In this document: piece by piece, positions 43,225-56,540 of the stretch
Position numbering within the stretch: position 1 is the first letter of the stretch
How the letters are laid out: every line of letters begins with the position of its first letter
Notes under the pieces: generated by a model
Database searches by the model: none
Seen by the model: the letters and a program-made list of their open reading frames with translations, nothing else
Told to the model about the DNA's origin: nothing
Made by a program: the position numbers and the translations under genes
Origin: Paracoccus aurantiacus
GTDB taxonomy: Bacteria > Pseudomonadota > Alphaproteobacteria > Rhodobacterales > Rhodobacteraceae
DNA length: 64,000 bases
NCBI RefSeq assembly: GCF_007993065.1
Contig: NZ_VOPL01000001.1
Span: 496,001-560,000, forward strand
Reading direction: 5' to 3'

Positions 43225-44150
43225 AGGATTTCATCGACTACACCCCCGAAGTGGCCGAGGCCCGCGCCTCTGGTGCACCGATCGTCGCGCTGGAATCGAC
43301 TATCATCACCCATGGAATGCCCTATCCCCAGAATCTGGAAATGGCGCGCCGGGTCGAGGCCGAAATCCGCAACCACGGTGCCGTGCCCGCAACCATTGCC
43401 GTGATCGAGGGGCGAATCCGCATCGGCCTTGATGAAACGGCGATGGAACATCTGGCGAATACGTCGCAATCGCAGGTCATGAAACTGTCGCGCGCCGATC
43501 TTGCGGTTTGCGTGGCACAGGGGCGCACGGGGGCCACGACCGTCGCGGCAACGATGATCTGTGCGAATCTCGCGGGCATCGAGGTCTTTGCGACCGGCGG
43601 TATCGGTGGCGTGCATCGCGGCGCGGAAACAAGCTTCGACATCTCGGCCGATCTTCAGGAGCTGTCACAGACCCCAGTTACAGTGGTGTGCGCCGGGGCA
43701 AAAGCCATCCTGGACCTGCCCAAGACGCTTGAGGTGCTGGAAACGCTCGGCGTTCCGGTCATCTCGTTCGGGCAGGATCAGCTTCCGGCATTCTGGTCGC
43801 GCGAATCCGGCTTGCGCGCACCGCTCCGGATGGATGATCCGGGCCAGATCGCGCGTGCGGCCGCGATCCGCGCGGCCCTGAAGCTTCCCGGAGGCCAGCT
43901 TGTCGCCAACCCGATCCCCACGAACGCCGAGATTCCCCGCGCGACGATTGGCCCGATTGTCGAGCAGGCGCTAGCCGACGCTGCGCGCCACCGCATTGCC
44001 GCGAAGGCCGTTACCCCCTATCTGCTGCAACGCATCTTCGAGCTGACCGACGGCGCTTCGCTGACTGCCAATATCGAACTGGTGATGAACAATGCCCGGC
44101 TGGGCGCAAAGATCGCGCTGGAAGCGGCAGCGCTGCGCGGCGGGGCTTGA
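43221..44150 (+). CDS. psuG: pseudouridine-5'-phosphate glycosidase
   Basis: Splits pseudouridine 5'-phosphate into uracil and ribose 5-phosphate, salvaging modified nucleosides from RNA turnover. The 309-residue protein has family blocks IVALESTIITHGMPYPQNLE, VCVAQGRTGATTVAATMICA, ATGGIGGVHRGAETSFDISA and LVANPIPTNAEIPRATIGPI. It is coupled to psuK and followed 46 bases later by the DUF502 gene. Confidence 0.96.
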   Translation: MKDFIDYTPEVAEARASGAPIVALESTIITHGMPYPQNLEMARRVEAEIRNHGAVPATIAVIEGRIRIGLDETAMEHLANTSQSQVMKLSRADLAVCVAQGRTGATTVAATMICANLAGIEVFATGGIGGVHRGAETSFDISADLQELSQTPVTVVCAGAKAILDLPKTLEVLETLGVPVISFGQDQLPAFWSRESGLRAPLRMDDPGQIARAAAIRAALKLPGGQLVANPIPTNAEIPRATIGPIVEQALADAARHRIAAKAVTPYLLQRIFELTDGASLTANIELVMNNARLGAKIALEAAALRGGA

Positions 44151-44196
44151 CGGAATCCCGCCCGGCCTTCAGCATCGCGGCGAAGGAAAAGCCGAG

Positions 44197-44949
44197 ATGA
44201 CCGAAGATCTGCCCCCATTGCGGCCGGAACGGCCGCGACGCCGACGCTCTGGCCCGATTTCGGCGCTGCGTGCCTCTTTTCTGACCGGGCTGATCGTGAT
44301 CGCCCCGGTGGGCATCACCGTCTGGCTGATCTGGACGCTGACGGGCTGGATGGACAGCTGGGTGCTGCCGCTGATCCCGCCACGCTGGCGGCCGGAGAAC
44401 TATATCGGCATCGACCTTCGCGGGCTTGGCGTCGTCGTCTTCCTGATCTTCACGCTGCTGATCGGCTGGATCGCGCGCGGCTGGATCGGGCGCGGCGTGA
44501 TCGGCGCGGGCGAGGCGCTGGTGACGCGCATGCCCATCATCGGCGCAGTCTATGGCGGCCTGAAACAGATCGCCGAAACGATCTTCACCCAGGGCGACGA
44601 CAAGTTCGACCGTGCCTGCCTGATCGAGTATCCGCGCAAGGGGCTATGGGGCCTTGGATTTGTCGCAGGCAACGCCAAGGGCGAGATCGCGCGACGCGGA
44701 ACCGCCGCGGGGCGCGGCAATTGTCTTGCGGTATTCGTGCCGACCACACCGAACCCGACATCGGGCTTTCTGCTGTTCGTGCCGGAAACCGACGTCCATA
44801 TTCTGGATATGAGCGTTGAGGACGCGGCGAAGCTGGTGATCTCGGGCGGGCTTGTTTACCCTTCCGACAATCTTTCGATTTCTTCGGGGTCGGCAGGTTC
44901 CGAAATGCCGCGCGGGAACAGCGTCGTGAAATCCACCGAGTCGCGCTGA
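44197..44949 (+). CDS. DUF502 family membrane protein
   Basis: A 250-residue protein with two transmembrane segments (about 25-50, ASFLTGLIVIAPVGITVWL; and 76-100, LGVVVFLIFTLLIGWIARGW) and a soluble C-terminal domain. DUF502 signatures are MPIIGAVYGGLKQIAETIF, RACLIEYPRKGLWGLGFVAG and VFVPTTPNPTSGFLLFVP. Function is unknown. The ATG at 44197 follows GAAGGAAAAG. Its last 94 bases overlap the 3' end of the convergent patatin gene. Confidence 0.9.
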   Translation: MTEDLPPLRPERPRRRRSGPISALRASFLTGLIVIAPVGITVWLIWTLTGWMDSWVLPLIPPRWRPENYIGIDLRGLGVVVFLIFTLLIGWIARGWIGRGVIGAGEALVTRMPIIGAVYGGLKQIAETIFTQGDDKFDRACLIEYPRKGLWGLGFVAGNAKGEIARRGTAAGRGNCLAVFVPTTPNPTSGFLLFVPETDVHILDMSVEDAAKLVISGGLVYPSDNLSISSGSAGSEMPRGNSVVKSTESR

Positions 44950-45959
44950 TTGAGGTCATCAGCATGACGGTCCAGAAAACTGTCGGCAGACGCCTTACCG
45001 GCTGTGAACATGCGCTCCAGCATCCCCGGATCGGGCAGGATCTTGGTGCGCGCTGTCAGGTCGTTCATCAGCGTATCGTCAAGGATCATGTGCATCAGAA
45101 CGTTCTTCATGACCTTGCCCTTCAGCCGTCCTTCATCATGAAGGCGTTTCACGAAATTGATCGCCCGCAGTTCTGACAGAAGCGCGGTGTTGAAGCTGAT
45201 CTCGTTGACGCGGTCGGCGATGGCGGCGGGCGTCTTCGGCACCTCGTCCCGGCGCAGCGGATTGATGTTCACCAGAACGATGTCGCGCGGAAGTTCCGGC
45301 GCGTAAAGCGGCCAGAGCGAGGGATTTCCGGAATAGCCGCCGTCCCAATATTCTTCCATTTCGCCGGTGCGCGGATCGTAGATTTTCACAGCGCGATAGA
45401 TCGTCGGCAGACATGCCGAGGCGAGAACCGCATCCACCGTCACTTCCGCATCCGCGAAAACCCGAGGCTGGCCGGTGCGGACATTCGTGGCATTAACGAA
45501 TATCCGGGTCGAACATTTGGCGCCAAATGTCGGATATGGCATGGTTTTCAGGATTGCCCGAAGCGGGTTCGTATAGAAAGGACCATAATCATACGGACTG
45601 AACAGCCGGGTCACATTGTCGAACCAGGCGAAGGGGGAAAACGTCTCGGTCAGGCGCTCCATCGAACGTGGAACGGGAAAGAACGAATGCAGCCAGCGCA
45701 CGACGCGCGAATCGCTGACCTCGCCAACCTCTGACCAGATATGGCCCAGATTTTCACGCGCCGCCTGCCGTCCGCCACGCCCCTTCGCCGCGGCGAGTCC
45801 CGCTTGCAGTGCTGCCCCGTTCAATGCGCCGGCCGAGGTGCCGCTGATCGCGGCAATATCCAGCCAATCTTCGTCCAGAAGCCGATCCAGCACCCCCCAG
45901 GTGAAGGCGCCATGCGCACCCCCGCCTTGCAGGGCAAGGTTAATACTGCGCCGTTCCAT
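44856..45959 (-). CDS. patatin-like phospholipase family protein
   Basis: A 367-residue lipid acyl hydrolase-like protein. The oxyanion hole is in INLALQGGGAHGAFTWGVLD, the nucleophile elbow in AAISGTSAGALNGAALQAG (GTSAG) and the catalytic Asp in EEYWDGGYSGNPSLWPLY (DGGYSGN), so the Ser-Asp dyad is intact. Start at 45959 (AGGA 6 bases upstream) is preferred over an upstream ATG at 45989 with no ribosome site. The final 31 codons lie antisense to the DUF502 gene. Confidence 0.92.
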   Translation of the reverse strand: MERRSINLALQGGGAHGAFTWGVLDRLLDEDWLDIAAISGTSAGALNGAALQAGLAAAKGRGGRQAARENLGHIWSEVGEVSDSRVVRWLHSFFPVPRSMERLTETFSPFAWFDNVTRLFSPYDYGPFYTNPLRAILKTMPYPTFGAKCSTRIFVNATNVRTGQPRVFADAEVTVDAVLASACLPTIYRAVKIYDPRTGEMEEYWDGGYSGNPSLWPLYAPELPRDIVLVNINPLRRDEVPKTPAAIADRVNEISFNTALLSELRAINFVKRLHDEGRLKGKVMKNVLMHMILDDTLMNDLTARTKILPDPGMLERMFTAGKASADSFLDRHADDLNQRDSVDFTTLFPRGISEPADPEEIERLSEG

Positions 45960-46026
45960 CTGATGTCCTGCCTGTTCCTTTTCAGGCATGACTACCCGAT
46001 TTTGCCACTATGCCGCAACGCCGCAT

Positions 46027-46064
46027 AAAAAAGCGGGTGACGGGCTTAACGCCACATCACCCGC
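46027..46064 (-). terminator. intrinsic terminator after the small membrane peptide gene
   Basis: On the minus strand GCGGGTGA (46064-46057) pairs with TCACCCGC (46040-46033) across a 16-base loop, followed by TTTTTT. It lies 42 bases beyond the 46106 stop. Confidence 0.85.
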
Positions 46065-46105
46065 AAGGAACTGATCCGAGGCCGGGGAGACCCTCGCGGA
46101 ACAGG

Positions 46106-46243
46106 TCAGGCAGACAGGATCGCAGGAAGCCACAGCACCGCCGCCGTGGTCACCGAAATCGCAAGAACCCCTATCGCGTCCGCGACGAGATCGCTAACCG
46201 AGGCATTTTCGGCATTCAGGACAGATTTCACGGCTTTAGTCAT
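46106..46243 (-). CDS. 45-residue single-pass membrane peptide
   Basis: ATG 46243 follows a GGAGA ribosome site and encodes MTKAVKSVLNAENASVSDLV followed by a hydrophobic segment (AIGVLAISVTTAAVLWLPAI). It has a good ribosome site, a single membrane helix and a strong terminator, so it is probably a real monocistronic small gene. No family is recognised. Confidence 0.6.
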   Translation of the reverse strand: MTKAVKSVLNAENASVSDLVADAIGVLAISVTTAAVLWLPAILSA

Positions 46244-46288
46244 GGCAATCTCCTTACGAGTTGCCCGTTTGTTCTCATATCCAGACGA

Positions 46289-46300
46289 TTCTTGCAAGAA
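46289..46300. repeat. 12-bp perfect palindrome between recG and the small membrane gene
   Basis: TTCTTGCAAGAA lies 46 bases upstream of the 45-residue gene and 16 bases beyond the recG stop. It sits where a promoter for the small gene would be, so it may be an operator. Confidence 0.35.
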
Positions 46301-46315
46301 CTTTTTAGGAACATT

Positions 46316-50766
<4,451 letters not shown>

Positions 50767-50859
50767 TCAGCGTGATAGACCGGGAAGCCTGCCGAAGCCA
50801 GACGGGACCGCAATCCGGATGCTGCCGACAGTCGCGCCTTCAGGCGGCAGGAATGTCCT

Positions 50860-51570
50860 TCAGGCCCCGAGCGCCATGCGCTCGCTGTCGCCGGGCTGCG
50901 GATCGCGCAGCACATAGCCGCGCCCCCAGACCGTTTCGATATGGTTCTCGCCTTCCAGCGCTTCAGACAGCTTCTTGCGCAGCTTGCAGATGAACACGTC
51001 GATGATCTTGAGTTCCGGTTCGTCCATACCGCCATAAAGGTGGTTCAGGAACATTTCCTTGGTCAGCGTTGTGCCTTTGCGCAGGCTCAGCAATTCGAGG
51101 ATCTGATATTCCTTGCCTGTCAGATTCACGGGCTTGCCATGCACCTCGACCGAACGCGCGTCCAGATTGACGACAAGATCGCCGGTGCGGATGACCGAAT
51201 GGCTGTGCCCCTTCGAACGGCGGATGATCGCAGCGATCCGCGCGACCAGTTCCTCGCGGTGGAAGGGCTTGGTCATATAATCATCTGCCCCGAAACCGAA
51301 ACCGCGCAGCTTGCTTTCGGTATCGTCTGATCCGGTCAGGATCAGGATCGGCGTATCGACGCGCGACATGCGGATCTGGCGCAGCACATCCATTCCACTC
51401 ATATCCGGCAGATCGAGGTCGAGAAGGATCAGGTCATAGTCATACAGCTTGGCAAGATCGATCCCCTCCTCACCCATATCCGTGAGAAACACATTGTAGT
51501 TGGCATGGGTCAGCATCATCTCGATGCTGCGCGCCGTCGTCGGATCGTCTTCAACCAGAAGTATACGCAT
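50860..51570 (-). CDS. ctrA: cell-cycle response regulator CtrA
   Basis: A 236-residue OmpR-type response regulator, the alphaproteobacterial master regulator (in Rhodobacterales of motility, gene-transfer agent and competence-type genes). The receiver has [20 protein letters not shown] with phospho-acceptor Asp51 in [18 protein letters not shown]. The DNA-binding domain carries the almost invariant CtrA block [20 protein letters not shown], then [26 protein letters not shown]7-TTAC site 54 bases upstream suggests autoregulation. The sciP gene lies just upstream on the same strand. Confidence 0.97.
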   Translation of the reverse strand: MRILLVEDDPTTARSIEMMLTHANYNVFLTDMGEEGIDLAKLYDYDLILLDLDLPDMSGMDVLRQIRMSRVDTPILILTGSDDTESKLRGFGFGADDYMTKPFHREELVARIAAIIRRSKGHSHSVIRTGDLVVNLDARSVEVHGKPVNLTGKEYQILELLSLRKGTTLTKEMFLNHLYGGMDEPELKIIDVFICKLRKKLSEALEGENHIETVWGRGYVLRDPQPGDSERMALGA

Positions 51571-51623
51571 CGCTCTGTCCCCGCTGCGAATCGAACTATG
51601 AAATCCACATTCGCGGCAATTCG

Positions 51624-51638
51624 TTAATATGGGGTTAC
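51624..51638. promoter_or_regulatory. candidate CtrA box upstream of ctrA
   Basis: TTAA-TATGGGG-TTAC is one base from the CtrA consensus TTAA-N7-TTAA. It lies between the sciP stop and the ctrA start, where autoregulatory sites are expected. Confidence 0.55.
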
Positions 51639-51666
51639 TGAACGCTATTCCTCAGCGCAATTCAAC

Positions 51667-51942
51667 CTATGGTTGTCTATATTTTTGTAAACTCGTCACA
51701 CGGAGCGCCCGGATACCATGATCGCGGATCGCTGCGCACCAGCCGTCGAATTCTTCGTCCGAAAGGCCGTAACGCGCGATGGCATCCTGCCTGGTAATCA
51801 GCCCGTGAACCACCGCCTTCACGACAAGCGCCTTGCGGCTGGCGACCCAGCGAACAGTTGCGGGTGGCAGGTCGGCCAATGTCAGGATCGTTCCATCATG
51901 CAGTTGGACCGCCCGAGGGCCAGTTGATTTTCGCAGATACAT
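51667..51942 (-). CDS. sciP: CtrA inhibitor SciP (DUF1153)
   Basis: A 91-residue helix-turn-helix protein that in Caulobacter binds CtrA and blocks its activation of target promoters. DUF1153 hallmarks are STGPRAVQLHDGTILTLADLP, RWVASRKALVVKAVVHGLIT and RYGLSDEEFDGWCAAIRDHG, ending LRVTSLQKYR. I chose ATG 51942 because AGGAGG lies 5 bases upstream; the in-frame GTG at 51948 overlaps that ribosome site. It precedes ctrA on the same strand. Confidence 0.93.
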   Translation of the reverse strand: MYLRKSTGPRAVQLHDGTILTLADLPPATVRWVASRKALVVKAVVHGLITRQDAIARYGLSDEEFDGWCAAIRDHGIRALRVTSLQKYRQP

Positions 51943-52003
51943 GGCCACCTCCTTTCATCGGCCTGTCTAGATCAAACAGTTTAATGCAGGTTGAACCGGC
52001 CCC

Positions 52004-52031
52004 TTGCGAATAGACGTTTAATTCCTATAAT
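52004..52031 (+). promoter_or_regulatory. sigma70-type promoter of mnmA
   Basis: TTGCGA (52004-52009), a 16-base spacer and a perfect TATAAT (52026-52031) lie 48 bases before the mnmA start in an A/T-rich stretch. The expected transcript start is near 52038. Confidence 0.65.
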
Positions 52032-52078
52032 TTTGTCGAAATATCGGAGCCGGTGTCGGCAACCCGAAAGGATAATCC

Positions 52079-53233
52079 GTGACAATCACGACAAAGATCA
52101 ACCCGGAAACGGGTTTGAATTCATTGGGATTTGCAAAGTCACCCGCCGAAACGCGGGTCGTCGTCGCCATGTCTGGCGGCGTCGACAGTTCTGTCGTGGC
52201 CGCCTATCTGGCCGAACAGGGCTATGATGTCGTGGGCGTGACGCTGCAGCTTTACGATCACGGCGCAGCGCTGGCGAAGAAGGGTGCGTGCTGCGCGGGG
52301 CAGGATATTCACGATGCCCGCCGGGTCGCCGAGCGGATCGGGTTTCCGCATTATGTACTTGATTATGAAAACAAGTTCCGGGAATCGGTGATCGACGAAT
52401 TCGCCGACGCCTATCTGGCCGGGGCCACACCCGTGCCCTGCATCCGCTGCAATGAGCGCGTCAAGTTCCGTGACCTTCTGGAAACGGCGCGCGATCTGGA
52501 TGCGGATTGCATGGCGACGGGGCACTATATCCAGCGCAAGACCGGCCCGGACGGCGCTGAACTGCACATGGCGACTGACCCGCATCGCGATCAAAGCTAT
52601 TTTCTGTTCTCGACCACGCAGGAACAGCTGGATTTCCTGCGCTTCCCGCTTGGTCATCTGGCCAGCAAGGCCGAGACGCGGGCGCTCGCGGCAAAATACG
52701 GGCTGTCGGTGGCCGACAAGCCCGACAGTCAGGACATCTGCTTCGTGCCGAATGGCAACTATGCGTCGGTCATCGAAAAACTGCGCCCGGGTGCCGCCGA
52801 TCCGGGCGAGATCGTCGATATGGACGGCAACATTCTGGGGCAGCATCAAGGCGTCATCCACTACACGATCGGCCAGCGGCGGGGGCTTGGCATCGGCGGG
52901 CTTGGCGATCCGCTTTATGTCGTGAAACTCGACCCAGAAACCCGCCGTGTCATTGTCGGCCCACGAGAGGCGCTGTCGACCCGCATCGTTCCGGTAGGTG
53001 AGGTCAACTGGATCGGCGATGGGGCGTTCGAAGGCCCTGCGCGCGAGGTTTCGGTGCGCATCCGCTCGACCCGTCCGCCGCGCGGGGCGATCCTGCGCCC
53101 GACTGGGCCGCGCAGCGCCGAGGTAGAGCTTCTTGATCCCGAGGAAGGTGTCAGCCCCGGACAGGCCTGCGTCTTCTATGAAACCGACGGCACGCGCGTT
53201 CTGGGTGGCGGCTGGATACAGCCACGCCGCTAG
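52079..53233 (+). CDS. mnmA: tRNA-specific 2-thiouridylase MnmA
   Basis: Installs sulfur on wobble uridine 34 of Lys, Glu and Gln tRNAs. The 384-residue PP-loop enzyme has [20 protein letters not shown], the first catalytic Cys in [14 protein letters not shown], the second in [13 protein letters not shown], and C-terminal beta domains. The start is GTG 52079 after AAAGGAT. The N-terminal ~22 residues before the PP-loop are longer than in E. coli. The stop overlaps the convergent lpxB stop by 4 bases. Confidence 0.95.
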   Translation: MTITTKINPETGLNSLGFAKSPAETRVVVAMSGGVDSSVVAAYLAEQGYDVVGVTLQLYDHGAALAKKGACCAGQDIHDARRVAERIGFPHYVLDYENKFRESVIDEFADAYLAGATPVPCIRCNERVKFRDLLETARDLDADCMATGHYIQRKTGPDGAELHMATDPHRDQSYFLFSTTQEQLDFLRFPLGHLASKAETRALAAKYGLSVADKPDSQDICFVPNGNYASVIEKLRPGAADPGEIVDMDGNILGQHQGVIHYTIGQRRGLGIGGLGDPLYVVKLDPETRRVIVGPREALSTRIVPVGEVNWIGDGAFEGPAREVSVRIRSTRPPRGAILRPTGPRSAEVELLDPEEGVSPGQACVFYETDGTRVLGGGWIQPRR

Positions 53234-54384
53234 GGGCGGCGTTCCAGAAAATCCAGCACCGACTTTGCGGCGCGCAGTCCCGGCGGCGCGCCGCCTTCGC
53301 CAAGACGTTTCATCGTCAGCGACATCGCCTCGGCCTGCGCGGCACGTTGTTCCGGGTTTTCCAGCAAATCGAGCAGCGCCTTGGCAATCAGGTCGGACTG
53401 ACAGTCCGCGCCCAGAAATTCCGGAACCGCACGCATGTCGCTGACAAGATTGACCAGCGTAACCGTGTCGGTTTTCAGCAGCATCCCGATCAGCCAGCGC
53501 GACAGGGGCGCCATGTCATAGGCGATCACCATCGGAACCATATTCGCAGCCAGTTCCAGACTGACGGTGCCCGATGCCGCAAGCGACAGGTTGGACGCCA
53601 TGAAGGCCGCGCGCTTGTCGGCCGCATCCTCGACCACGACGGGTGCGGTTGGCCAGCGGCGGGTCATGTCGCGCACCATCCGCGACACGCCCGGCACCGT
53701 CGGAATGACGACGCGCAGTTCGGGGATGCGGTCGCGAAGCCGGATCAGGGCCTCGTCGAAACGCGGTCCAAGGCGCGCAACCTCGCCCTTGCGCGATCCC
53801 GGCAGGCACAACACCAGCGGCGCATCGGGCGCAATCCCGTGCGCTGCGCGAAACGCCGCGGCCTCGGCCTTCGTGGCACGGGGTTCGGCAACGACAGGAT
53901 GTCCCACGAAATCGCAGCTCATCCCGGCCGCTTCCATATAAGGCGGCTCGAACGGCAAAAGCGCAAGAACATGATCGACGACTTTCGCCATCTTTGCCGC
54001 CCGGCCGGGGCGCCAGGCCCAGACCGAGGGCGCGACATAGTGAATCACCGGACCATCATAGCCAAGCTTCTTTGCCGTCCGGGCGACACGCAGGCAGAAA
54101 TCCGGGCTGTCGATCGTGATAAGTGCATCGGGCCGCGCCTCTGCCACAGCCTGCGCCGTTTCATCTATGCGCCGCTTCAACTGGCGGTATTTGGGCAGTA
54201 CTTCCGCAATGCCCATGACAGACAGCTCATCCATCGGAAAGCGGCTTTCAAGGCCCTGCCTGCCCATCTCTGGTCCGCCAATCCCAGCAAAGGCGGTATC
54301 GGGACGCAAAGCCTTCAGCCCCCCCATCAGCGCCGCGCCGAGCTTGTCGCCCGACGCTTCGCCCGCGATCAGGAAGACGTTCAT
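53230..54384 (-). CDS. lpxB: lipid-A-disaccharide synthase
   Basis: Joins lipid X to UDP-2,3-diacylglucosamine in lipid A assembly; inner-membrane-associated GT-B glycosyltransferase (family GT19). The 384 residues begin [20 protein letters not shown], with [38 protein letters not shown] and ALSGT-type C-terminal block [20 protein letters not shown]. It follows lpxI by 42 bases in the fabZ-lpxA-lpxI-lpxB order. Confidence 0.95.
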   Translation of the reverse strand: MNVFLIAGEASGDKLGAALMGGLKALRPDTAFAGIGGPEMGRQGLESRFPMDELSVMGIAEVLPKYRQLKRRIDETAQAVAEARPDALITIDSPDFCLRVARTAKKLGYDGPVIHYVAPSVWAWRPGRAAKMAKVVDHVLALLPFEPPYMEAAGMSCDFVGHPVVAEPRATKAEAAAFRAAHGIAPDAPLVLCLPGSRKGEVARLGPRFDEALIRLRDRIPELRVVIPTVPGVSRMVRDMTRRWPTAPVVVEDAADKRAAFMASNLSLAASGTVSLELAANMVPMVIAYDMAPLSRWLIGMLLKTDTVTLVNLVSDMRAVPEFLGADCQSDLIAKALLDLLENPEQRAAQAEAMSLTMKRLGEGGAPPGLRAAKSVLDFLERRP

Positions 54385-54426
54385 GGCGTCACTCCTCTGC
54401 TTCGGAATGGTAGCGGCTTATGGGCT

Positions 54427-55221
54427 TCATCGCGCCCAAAGGAAAACGCCGGCTGCGCGTGCCCGTTCCATCGTTTCCTCGCGCCCGAGCAGAATTACCC
54501 CGCTCGCCTGCCACGCGATGCCCGCCAGACCGGCGCGAACCACCTGATCCACCGTCTCGGGGCCGATCGCAGGCATATCGACGCGCAGATCCTGACCGGG
54601 CTTCGGGGCCTTCCAGAACACACCGCGCGGACCATTCGGGCGCGGGCGCATGTCGCGATGCGCTGCCACGAAATCAAGCATTGCCTCGGTGCCCGGCAGG
54701 GTTTCGACGGCAATGCACAACCCTTGAGCGACCACCGCTCCCTGCCCCAGATCGAGTGCGCCCAGACCCTCCACAATCCGGGCCGCGCGGTCGGCATCCG
54801 CAATGTCGGAGGCCGTCGGCTCACCCACCAGAAAGCCCGCTTCGGGCACCAGATCAGGGCAGATTTCAGCTGTGCCGGCGACCGAGAAGCCGGCTTCCTC
54901 GAACAATGCGATAACTTCGCGCAAGGCCGCATCGTCGCCCGACTGCATCGCCGTCAGGATCCGCGGCACAAGGCTTGCAGTGCGCGGATCGAACGCTTCG
55001 GGATCAAGTCGCGGCCGCCGGACGGCACCTGCAAATGTCACCTGCCCGACATCCTGCTCGGTCAGCCAGTCGAAAAACGGCACCAGACGCTCCAGCCGGA
55101 AGCTGTGATGCGGCATCGGTGGCGCAAATCCCTCAAGCGAGGCGATGACCGGATTGTCCAGCCGTTCGGCGATAACCGGCGCAAGCGCGCCCTGCCCGGC
55201 AATAATGGCGGTGCGGCTCAT
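54427..55221 (-). CDS. lpxI: UDP-2,3-diacylglucosamine diphosphatase LpxI
   Basis: Makes lipid X from UDP-2,3-diacylglucosamine; the alphaproteobacterial replacement for LpxH (DUF1009). The 264 residues begin with AIIAGQGALAPVIAERLDNP and include QDVGQVTFAGAVRRPRLDPE and VAQGLCIAVETLPGTEAMLD, as in the Caulobacter protein, ending with a DUF1009 core. The start overlaps the lpxA stop by ATGA. Confidence 0.93.
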   Translation of the reverse strand: MSRTAIIAGQGALAPVIAERLDNPVIASLEGFAPPMPHHSFRLERLVPFFDWLTEQDVGQVTFAGAVRRPRLDPEAFDPRTASLVPRILTAMQSGDDAALREVIALFEEAGFSVAGTAEICPDLVPEAGFLVGEPTASDIADADRAARIVEGLGALDLGQGAVVAQGLCIAVETLPGTEAMLDFVAAHRDMRPRPNGPRGVFWKAPKPGQDLRVDMPAIGPETVDQVVRAGLAGIAWQASGVILLGREETMERARAAGVFLWAR

Positions 55222-56000
55222 AGCGGTTTCAGGAAGCTGCGGTCGGACGGACCGAGGATGAAGTCAAGCATTTCCTGCACCATAGGGCCGTTCGTGTCCG
55301 CGGCCAGGTCGCGCGCGGTGTCGCGAAAGGCGCCTTGATGAAGCTTTGCAAGCGCGGACCGGAGCGCCGCGATTTCGCTGCGCGAGGCCCCGCGCCGCTT
55401 CAGCCCGACAAGGTTCAGCCCGTCAAGATGCGCACGCGGCCCCTGCACGAGGCCGTATGGCACGACATCAGCCGTGACCATAGACAGCGCCCCGATCATC
55501 GCGCCACGGCCCAGCCGGACGAATTGATGGATACCTGACAGGCCGCCGATGATGACCTCGTCCTCGACCACGCAATGGCCGGCCACCGCGACAGAGTTGA
55601 CCAGCACGACATGGTTTCCGATGCGGCAATCATGGGCGACATGGCAATTCGCCATGAAAAGCCCATCATCGCCGACTTCGGTCAGCCCACCGCCGCCTTC
55701 GGTTCCGGGTTGCATTGTGACATATTCGCGGATGCGGTTGCGCGCACCTATCTGCAATCGTGTATGTTCGCCACGGAACTTAAGGTCCTGGGGGTCGTGC
55801 CCGATAGAGGCGAAGGGATAGATCACCGTGTCCTCGCCGACCGAGGTATCGCCTGTCACGACGACATGCGACTTCAGTTCGACACCGTCGCCAAGATGCG
55901 CCTGCGATCCCACGAGGCAGAACGGGCCGATGCGGACGCCCTGCCCGATTTTCGCCCCGGTCTCGACGATCGCTGACGGATGGATCAGCGTGTCAGCCAT
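55218..56000 (-). CDS. lpxA: acyl-ACP:UDP-N-acetylglucosamine O-acyltransferase
   Basis: First committed enzyme of lipid A synthesis; cytoplasmic left-handed beta-helix trimer. The 260 residues show hexapeptide repeats from the start ([20 protein letters not shown]), the conserved catalytic His region [20 protein letters not shown] and [20 protein letters not shown], and a helical C-terminal domain ([13 protein letters not shown]). It overlaps fabZ by 8 bases and lpxI by 4 bases. Confidence 0.96.
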   Translation of the reverse strand: MADTLIHPSAIVETGAKIGQGVRIGPFCLVGSQAHLGDGVELKSHVVVTGDTSVGEDTVIYPFASIGHDPQDLKFRGEHTRLQIGARNRIREYVTMQPGTEGGGGLTEVGDDGLFMANCHVAHDCRIGNHVVLVNSVAVAGHCVVEDEVIIGGLSGIHQFVRLGRGAMIGALSMVTADVVPYGLVQGPRAHLDGLNLVGLKRRGASRSEIAALRSALAKLHQGAFRDTARDLAADTNGPMVQEMLDFILGPSDRSFLKPL

Positions 56001-56472
56001 CCGCCGATCCCTGTGCCGCCGGCTGATCCATCATGGCCGTGAACTCTGCCTCGCAGGCGGTTTCGCCGTCGACGACCGCCTTACCTTCGAACTTCCAGAT
56101 CTTGCCGCCGCCGCGCTTGACCGTGACATGCAGCTCCAGCACATCCCCCGGCACGACCATGCGTCGGAATTTCACCTTGTCGATGGCCATGAAGTAGGTC
56201 CGCATGCCCTTGTCCGCGAGATCGAGGCTCATGCCCACGACGACAGCGGCGGTCTGCGCCATCGCCTCGACAATGGTTACGCCGGGCATGACCGGCTGGT
56301 TCGGGAAGTGGCCCTGAAAATGCGGCTCGTTGAAGGTGACGTTCTTGATGCCGATGCCGGATTTGTGCGGAACGATATCGCGCACCTTGTCGATCAGCAG
56401 GAACGGATAGCGATGCGGAATGATCCGCTGAATAAGGCCGATATCGGCGGATGTCGTCGTGGTCTCGGCCAT
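55993..56472 (-). CDS. fabZ: (3R)-hydroxyacyl-ACP dehydratase
   Basis: Hot-dog-fold dehydratase of fatty-acid elongation that shares hydroxyacyl-ACP with LpxA. The 159 residues include [20 protein letters not shown], the active-site His in [20 protein letters not shown] and the catalytic Glu in that helix. It is first in the lipid A operon. The genes usually found upstream (bamA, lpxD, skp) are absent; a different, same-strand operon ends 68 bases before it. Confidence 0.95.
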   Translation of the reverse strand: MAETTTTSADIGLIQRIIPHRYPFLLIDKVRDIVPHKSGIGIKNVTFNEPHFQGHFPNQPVMPGVTIVEAMAQTAAVVVGMSLDLADKGMRTYFMAIDKVKFRRMVVPGDVLELHVTVKRGGGKIWKFEGKAVVDGETACEAEFTAMMDQPAAQGSADG

Positions 56473-56540
56473 GATGTCCTCTTGGAATGTCCGGATAAGG
56501 TGCTAGCAAACGGCGGGGCGGATTGGCAAGCATTCGGGCG

